The notes beneath the pieces were generated by a model. That model ran no database searches. It was given only the letters and a program-made list of their open reading frames with translations, and had not been told where the DNA came from. From Selaginella moellendorffii (lineage: Eukaryota; Streptophyta; Lycopodiopsida; Selaginellales; Selaginellaceae), in contig NW_003314335.1 of assembly GCF_000143415.4 (NCBI RefSeq), forward strand, positions 808,655 to 870,165: a stretch of DNA of 61,511 nt, written 5' to 3'. Positions 56,498 to 61,511 of this stretch are shown one piece after another. A program made the position numbers and the translations under genes. How positions within the stretch are numbered: the first letter of the stretch is position 1; each line of letters starts with the position of its first letter.

Positions 56498-56663
56498 ATT
56501 AATATTGTTGACATGGAGATTTGAGTGAGATTCTATAAGATTGATATTGAGTTTCATTAATCTTAATATAGATAGTGTTGATGGTTTAGTCATAGCTTTA
56601 TGTCATTGGTATTCATATATTTGTTAGTTATCAACTATATTGATGTTCAAACGAGTTGAGTAG

Positions 56664-57081
56664 TGTAAGCTCCTGAGTTTTGGACTTAACCCCAAATATC
56701 AACCGATTGGAAAAGGGGGTGCACGGAAGCTGAGAGCCATAGCTCTCCCGAGAGTGGGGCTTGACACCCTACCCCTTGGGTCGAGCCCAGCAGGAGCAAA
56801 CTAGACCAACCAGATGTCAATCAACATGTGGTGTGATTCCCTTATCCAACCAACAGAGTCAGACTTGAGACCCCTCTGATACCAAATGTAAGCTTCTGAG
56901 TTTGGACTTCCCGGGAGGTCACCCATCCCAGTACTATTCAAACCCAAGGACGCTTAACCCCAAATATCCCAAGACCTTTAACCGATTGGAAAAGGGGGGT
57001 GCACTTTTGTTCATGGGCCCTTTTCCTCTATATTTGAACCCCATGGATCATCTCTCGAATCGTTCCCTTTGGTTGCTTACA
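56664..57081 (-). mobile_element. Cassandra-like TRIM with 5S rRNA-derived LTR segment
   Basis: A small element with a complete LTR at 56887-57081 (tgtaagcttctgag...ggttgcttaca) and a truncated partner at 56664-56724 (tgtaagctcctgag...gggggtgcac). The reverse-complement PBS ctctgataccaaa (56874-56886) beside the right LTR sets minus orientation. In that orientation the LTR holds a stretch (56958-56904) that closely follows the 3' half of plant 5S rRNA: a gttaagcg start, cttggg, agtact, then gatgggtgacctcccggg. 5S-bearing TRIMs of this kind are known as Cassandra. The flanks AGTAG and AATAG look like a target duplication with one change. It sits in the old copy of the outer family and encodes nothing. 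Confidence 0.85.
56904..56958 (-). other. 5S rRNA-like segment (Pol III internal promoter region) in TRIM LTR
   Basis: Matches the region of 5S rRNA that contains the internal control elements. The box C part (gatgggtgacctcccgggaa) is intact, while the box A part has substitutions. It is about half of a 5S gene, so it is not a functional 5S rRNA gene. It could still bind TFIIIA or start Pol III transcription. Confidence 0.8.
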
Positions 57082-57682
57082 AATAGCAAGTTAAGTTAAT
57101 TGTATTCTAACCGAAATTGTTTAATAAGGTTGAGCTTTGGCTTTTTCTTGAAAGTGATTTAATGCTAACTTTACGAAAGGAAGAGTTAATGATTAATATT
57201 AAAGTTGTTTGTTACTTATTAGATTTGCATTGGGGTATATCGATCATTGATGATTTTTTCTTATGTTTGTTATGAAGTGAGTTATGTCTTGCTATAGATA
57301 AATTTATAGAGCATCATTGATAATCACTTGTTGAGTATAGTTTCGTTATACTTCACTTTTGCATTTATGCAAATATGCTCTTCATTAGCTTTTGCATTAT
57401 GAAATTTAACTTATGAATGTGTTAAAAAGGATATTATAAGTTGTATTATGATTTGATCTTTAGCATTAAAGTTAGTTTATGCAAAAATTGTGATCATTAT
57501 TAAGCAATACTTAACTATAGGCTTCTTCAAACTTTTGGTTCTTTGAGTTTCCTGCTCATTATTTCATTTATTAAGAGTTGTTGGGGAAAACATTTTAGCT
57601 TATTAGCTTTGATGTTGAAATTAGCTTTTACATCTAACAATTGCCTATCATCTAGGATAATTGATTATGGGGCCTGATAGCA

Positions 57683-57885
57683 AAGGTGTCTAATGGACAT
57701 AATAAGCTATTATATAACAATATTGAGGGACTAGATTTAATATCATGGGGGTTTTTGATACTAGCAAGTGCAAGTTTATAATACGAGTTTCTCAAACCAA
57801 GTCAAATATGCTCAGCAAAAAATATATAAAGGTTCCTACTTTATATTTATCCAATCTAAGTACACATACGTTAATTAATTTCTCA
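57683..57885 (-). repeat. Inverted LTR fragment of the outer family
   Basis: ggtgtctaatggacata, aacaatattgagggactag and atatgctcagc match, in reverse complement, the LTR region around 34500-34670. It is a short piece, similar in orientation to the minus-strand remnant at 30368. Confidence 0.65.
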
Positions 57886-58800
57886 ACTAGCTCAAATGGA
57901 AACTATAAAAAGAACTAGATAATAATGCAATGTACAGCATTCCACACCTATAGATCCAGTGAGATATCTCATTTAGTAGCCTTCTATCAATTTGGCATTT
58001 ACCTACACAAGAACCTCCTTATTTGTTGATAAACCACTCACTCGTTTAGTGCTTGTTATATTATATATATCAAGCCATTGACAATCAACAACACATAAAA
58101 CAAGCTCCCATATTATAAATTAGTCCCCATTTATGAAAAAGATATTGGAGCATAAAATCATTGCTATGGTCCTCAATTACAAGACTGTGTGCTGCCAATG
58201 CTAATCAAGAGTGCCCACCATAAAAAACATATTGAAAATGAACTAGCACACAATGCCACCTAGAAACCTAAACTGATAATGTGGTGCATTGCACCCATAT
58301 GACATGAATAAGGGTATGCATGACCATGCCAAAAAAAATACATATTTGTAAGTTTTAAAAAGTTTTAGTGTTTACAAAAAAAGTTATATTTCAAATGTAT
58401 TTTTCAAGATTTGACTTTTGATGTGTGGAGCTTGCTTCCTCCTGCGAAACCTACTGTTCACGTTAGGCCTGCTTTTGGAAAAACTAAGTTTGGCATCTCT
58501 GAACCATCACATCACTTTTTCATTGTTATACTCTTGAGTTGTTCATTTACCGAACTCTTCCAAGTTTTCTGTTAACTACAGTCTTTCTCACCTTTACCAA
58601 AGACCATCCCTAATCAACTTAAAAGCAGCACGTGGAATGTTTGAAAGCAGCTGAATCATCTCCTCCTCCTCAAACTGCAAGTATAACTTTAATAAAAAAA
58701 ACCTGCAACAAGACTTACATTGGCCGATTGAGTTGGCTCTATACACTTCATGGTCTGGGAGCCTGGAGGCTCTCCCTGGCAGGGCTCCACAGTCTATACA
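57886..58800. other. AT-rich stretch, no gene recognised
   Basis: No LTR similarity or coding motif could be seen between the inverted LTR fragment and the duplicated arm that starts near 58815. It probably holds degraded transposon sequence. Confidence 0.4.
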
Positions 58801-58814
58801 CCAATTCATGGAGT

Positions 58815-59025
58815 GAGATCAAGAGAGTTTGTTCCAGTCTCGCTTATGCCTTTGAAGTGATACTCCCATTACATATCTTCTTGAGGCTCATATCATCTCC
58901 ATTGACTGCAAGAGCATGCACACGTAAATTCTGGGCCGGTCGCTCCACTGACAGCAGCCGGTCAAGCGATTTGTGTTACAAAGATCGGAATATTCATCAT
59001 ATCACTCAGATGTTGAAATAAAAAA
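58815..59025 (-). repeat. Arm of inverted segmental duplication (partner 20440-20625 and 21400-21510)
   Basis: 58815-58930 is a degenerate reverse copy of the exon-like block at 21410-21510 (cgcttatgcctttgaagtgatactccc against the complement of gggagtatcgcttcaaagg...). 58930-59025 is a reverse copy of 20440-20620. In the first locus these two pieces are about 0.8 kb apart; here they are joined, so a deletion occurred. Confidence 0.75.
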
Positions 59026-59199
59026 CGTTGAACAGTCATGCTGGAGTACTCGATCCTAACCCACTCGTTGGTTGCCGGATTCCCCACCGCCAACTCCACC
59101 TCAAGTGCTCGAGAGCTCACAACCGACCATATGAAACCGCTGTCTGGAATCACAATGCCAATGCTCAGCGATCCTTCTCTCAAACAAATCTCTAGCCTT

Positions 59200-59905
59200 G
59201 TCCAAATTTTCACGCCGAGCACAAGCAGCCAACATCGCATTCCATGAGGAAAGACTCCTCTCGGGCATCTGATCGAACAGTTGCTCTGATTTTAAGAGAT
59301 CGTCATTCTGTACGTCGAGATCACGTCCCTGTGAGGCATCGTGTCGAAAATCTCGGTGGCCTTTTTAATATGCCTACGCTGAAACCATAGTATTCCACGC
59401 AAAGTCGTCCTTTTCCGGCATTTCATTCGCTGGAGGCGGGTTTTTGGAAGAGGCTGAATCTGTGCTTCAGGCAATGCCATACAAAGGCCTTGTTGCCTGT
59501 ACGACTATGATTGCAGCATATGCCCACGACGGAACAGCAGCTCGACCTTTTCAAAATGCCCTTAAGCGGCATATGCTGATAACACAACGGTCCAGGACAC
59601 AGAATCTCTCTGTGGCATGTTTTCCAGCATGTTTTGAGCCTTTCGAAGTTTCCGTTTCTGGGCATATGCAATCAAGACGTTGTTCCACGAGAATAAGTTC
59701 GGAGTGCTAACTGTGTCAAAGATGCGACGGGCTTGCTCAGTTTCTCCACATTTCCCATACATTTCCACCAGCAAGTTATTGAGATATCGGTTCCTACAGT
59801 GCCTCCCAGCGCTGATATGTGCGTGAATTTCTTTCCCTCTGGAAAGGTCTCGGGAAATGGTGCACCACTTGACAATATCCACAGAAGACGAAAATCAACA
59901 TCCAT
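59200..59905 (-). pseudogene. PPR pseudogene with an internal inverted piece
   Basis: On the minus strand 59882-59562 reads as the N-terminal part of a PPR protein (LSRGKEIHAHISAG, YLNNLLVEMYGKCGETEQARRIFD, NLFSWNNVLIAYAQKRKL) and then stops. Further motifs follow out of frame: MPEKDDFAWNTMVSA, EIFDTMPHRDVIS and LFDQMPERSLSSWNAML near 59420-59230. A segment at 59444-59535 reads on the plus strand as a PPR motif (EEAESVLQAMPYKGLVACTTMIAAYA), so part of the array is inverted. There are multiple stops and frameshifts, and no functional product is expected. Confidence 0.8.
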
Positions 59906-60035
59906 AAGCCTGCTTCATCTGCCAGGAATCGTTTGTATATGCAAGTGGAACCTCTCTATTCAATTGGTGGCGTGTTGCATTATCCAAACTACATGTAATA
60001 TTTAAGAACTCGAGAGACAGAGCTGCCTACACGCG

Positions 60036-61223
60036 ATGGGTTCTTTGGGAAGTATGGTCTTACAGGACGATGATCGTCTCAGAATCATGGAGTTCGGCAC
60101 AATGTGTGGCATTCCATCGGCTCTAAACGCAGTGATCAAGCTGGGAATTCCAGATATCCTTTCAAGTTCCCAAGACGCCCCCCTTTCTTCCGCTGAAATC
60201 ATCGCCCAAATCCCGGCCTGTGGATCATCCGGAAGTGGAGCCAACTTGGACAGGATACTCCGAGTCCTGTCCAGCGTTGGAGTCTTTCAAGAGTCTCTCC
60301 ACGATGGAGGAATCAGGAAGTATGGAGTCACTCCTCTTTGCAGGTACCTCGTCACAAATCCCAGCAATAGTGGATTGCCACTTTCTTCCTGGGTAACTCT
60401 CAACCAAGATGTGGTTTTCATGAAGACTTGGGAGTTTTTGTACCAATCTGTGACTACTGGAGCTGACCCCTTTACTGCTGCGCATGGAAAGCCGGTGTTT
60501 GATCTTACAGCCAATAACCCGCGGTTTCGGGGGATATTCGACTCTGCCATGTCCGATAACTCCAATGCTTACATGCGATTGGTTGTAGAAGCTTACGATG
60601 GTTTCCAGGGGGTAAGAACTCTGGTTGATGTTGGCGGAGGTATTGGAAACAGCTTAAGAGTTATTCTCGGTCGCCACCAAGGAATCAAAGGGATTAATTT
60701 CGATTTGCCTCATGTTATATCTAAAGCTCCAGATTTCCCGGGTACGCTCTGATTTGATTCATTACTTCTATGTAACTTCTTTTGGATTCAGGAGTGGAGC
60801 ATGTGAGCGGTGATATGTTTGATAAAGTTCCACAGGGTGATGTAATTTTTATGAAGGTGAGATTTGTGATTCTTTTGGGATCTGAAACGTTCATTTTTTT
60901 ATCTTGCACAGTGGATTTTGCACGATTGGAAGGATGAAGCATGCATCACTTTACTGAAGAATTGCTATGAATCACTCCCGAGCAGAGGAAAGGTAGTGGT
61001 GGTGGACTCTATATTGCCATCTGGGACAAACCACAGCTTTGGCTCTAGATTTGCACTTAACATGGACTTGCTCATGCTAGCGTATACAGGAGGGAAGGAG
61101 AGAACTTTGGAAGAGTTTGAGGCATTAGCAAATGCTGCTGGTTTTGCAGAAGTCAAGGTGGTTATTACACTAGATTTCTTATCTGTATTAGAAATGCATC
61201 GATATTCTGAGAAACTTATTTAA
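60036..61223 (+). CDS. COMT-type O-methyltransferase, 3 exons
   Basis: Exons 60036-60741, 60792-60856 and 60912-61223 give 360 residues in one frame, the usual size for plant class II SAM-dependent O-methyltransferases. The N-terminal dimerisation domain (LNAVIKLGIPDIL, LDRILRVLSSVGVF, YGVTPLCRYLV) precedes the SAM site LVDVGGGIGNSLRVIL, then [25 protein letters not shown]. The latter contains the catalytic His of the HDW motif, and NMDLLMLAYTGGKERTLEEF is the C-terminal signature. Enzymes of this family methylate hydroxyl groups of phenylpropanoids, flavonoids or related phenolics in the cytosol; the substrate cannot be read from sequence. A decayed paralogue lies at 19920-20435. Confidence 0.93.
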
Positions 61224-61336
61224 ATCCCTTGGTCTCGTGTTTCTTTTGCGGTGTTGGTACACCATGTAAATAGTATATAAATAAATGAATGAACTATAGA
61301 TATTAGATGATATTCTTAAAATATTTAAGTAGGCAT

Positions 61337-61403
61337 ATAAAAGGTAATGGTTAATTTCCTTATAGAAAGAAGCAAGTTTTTGTTCTAGGGCATTTTGTTC
61401 CAG
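61337..61403. repeat. Dispersed 70-bp repeat, copy 2
   Basis: tataaaaggtaatggttaatttcc, agaaagaagcaagttttt and gggcattttgttccaggag match 21892-21963 in the same orientation. It lies about 115 bp after the methyltransferase stop. Confidence 0.7.
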
Positions 61404-61511
61404 GAGCAATTGATTTTGGAGGCGAAATCCAAGGTGTGATAGGTGCCTTGAATCATGGAGATCAAGGGCCACATTCAGTGCCAAATTTCAGGAGAAATTC
61501 CTGGATGTAGA

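Larger units (their letters stand above)
54550..57680 (+). mobile_element. Internal region of the older host copy, right part
   Basis: Resumes directly after the TCAAT duplication and is colinear with 49490-52140 of the younger element (for example tcattgtgatacttatatcatat, later ttttcttagacttttccaatggct). C-to-T and G-to-A changes dominate. It is interrupted by a TRIM at 56664-57081 and contains a local tandem duplication. The matching 3' LTR was not found in place. Confidence 0.85.

Noticed and set aside
56904-56958. A 5S rRNA gene
   Set aside because: Only the 3' half is present and it is embedded in a TRIM LTR with PBS and LTR ends, so it is element-derived.

Overview
The window reads as nuclear DNA of a land plant. 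Introns are very short (about 45-60 bp, GT...AG), pentatricopeptide-repeat (PPR) genes are dense and some are intronless, a PLATZ zinc protein and a COMT-type O-methyltransferase are present, and chromovirus-type LTR retrotransposons occur. Tiny introns plus a large E/DYW-class PPR repertoire fit a lycophyte such as Selaginella; this is an inference, since no organelle or marker gene proves the species. A 100-N scaffold gap lies at 18111-18210.

Region 1 (about 0.3-18.1 kb) is gene-rich and compact: a 3' terminal exon of an unidentified gene; mitoribosomal GTP-binding protein mS29/DAP3 (7 exons, minus); a PPR gene whose stop lies 28 bp before the DAP3 start codon; a TBCC-domain protein of the TBCCD1 type (9 exons, plus); a DUF1348/SnoaL-like small protein whose start lies 42 bp after the stop of a full DYW-type PPR editing factor; a receptor-like cytoplasmic kinase (7 exons); a PLATZ transcription factor; and a third, C-terminally short PPR gene against the scaffold gap.

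Region 2 (18.2-28.6 kb) is largely decayed: an O-methyltransferase pseudogene, an unidentified multi-exon coding-like stretch with a coiled coil, and a frameshifted VPS13/SHRUBBY-like C-terminal half. An intact intronless protein kinase with four N-terminal tandem repeats of about 29 residues follows.

Region 3 (28.6-58 kb) is a retrotransposon nest. A 20.2 kb plus-strand LTR element (34344-54549, TSD TCAAT) contains a minus-strand element (36298-49258, TSD CCTTG), which contains a plus-strand chromovirus (39478-44711, TSD GAGGC). All three target-site duplications are visible and perfect. The outermost element landed inside an older, transition-decayed copy of its own family, traceable on both sides. 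That old copy also carries a Cassandra-like TRIM with a 5S rRNA-derived segment in its LTR. Only the innermost element keeps pol coding sequence, 5'-truncated and apparently carrying two short introns; the other two have no recognisable coding capacity.

Region 4 (58.6-61.5 kb) holds a PPR pseudogene and an intact 3-exon O-methyltransferase. This end is an inverted partial duplicate of the 19.9-21.5 kb region, which explains why one copy of the methyltransferase is a gene and the other a pseudogene.
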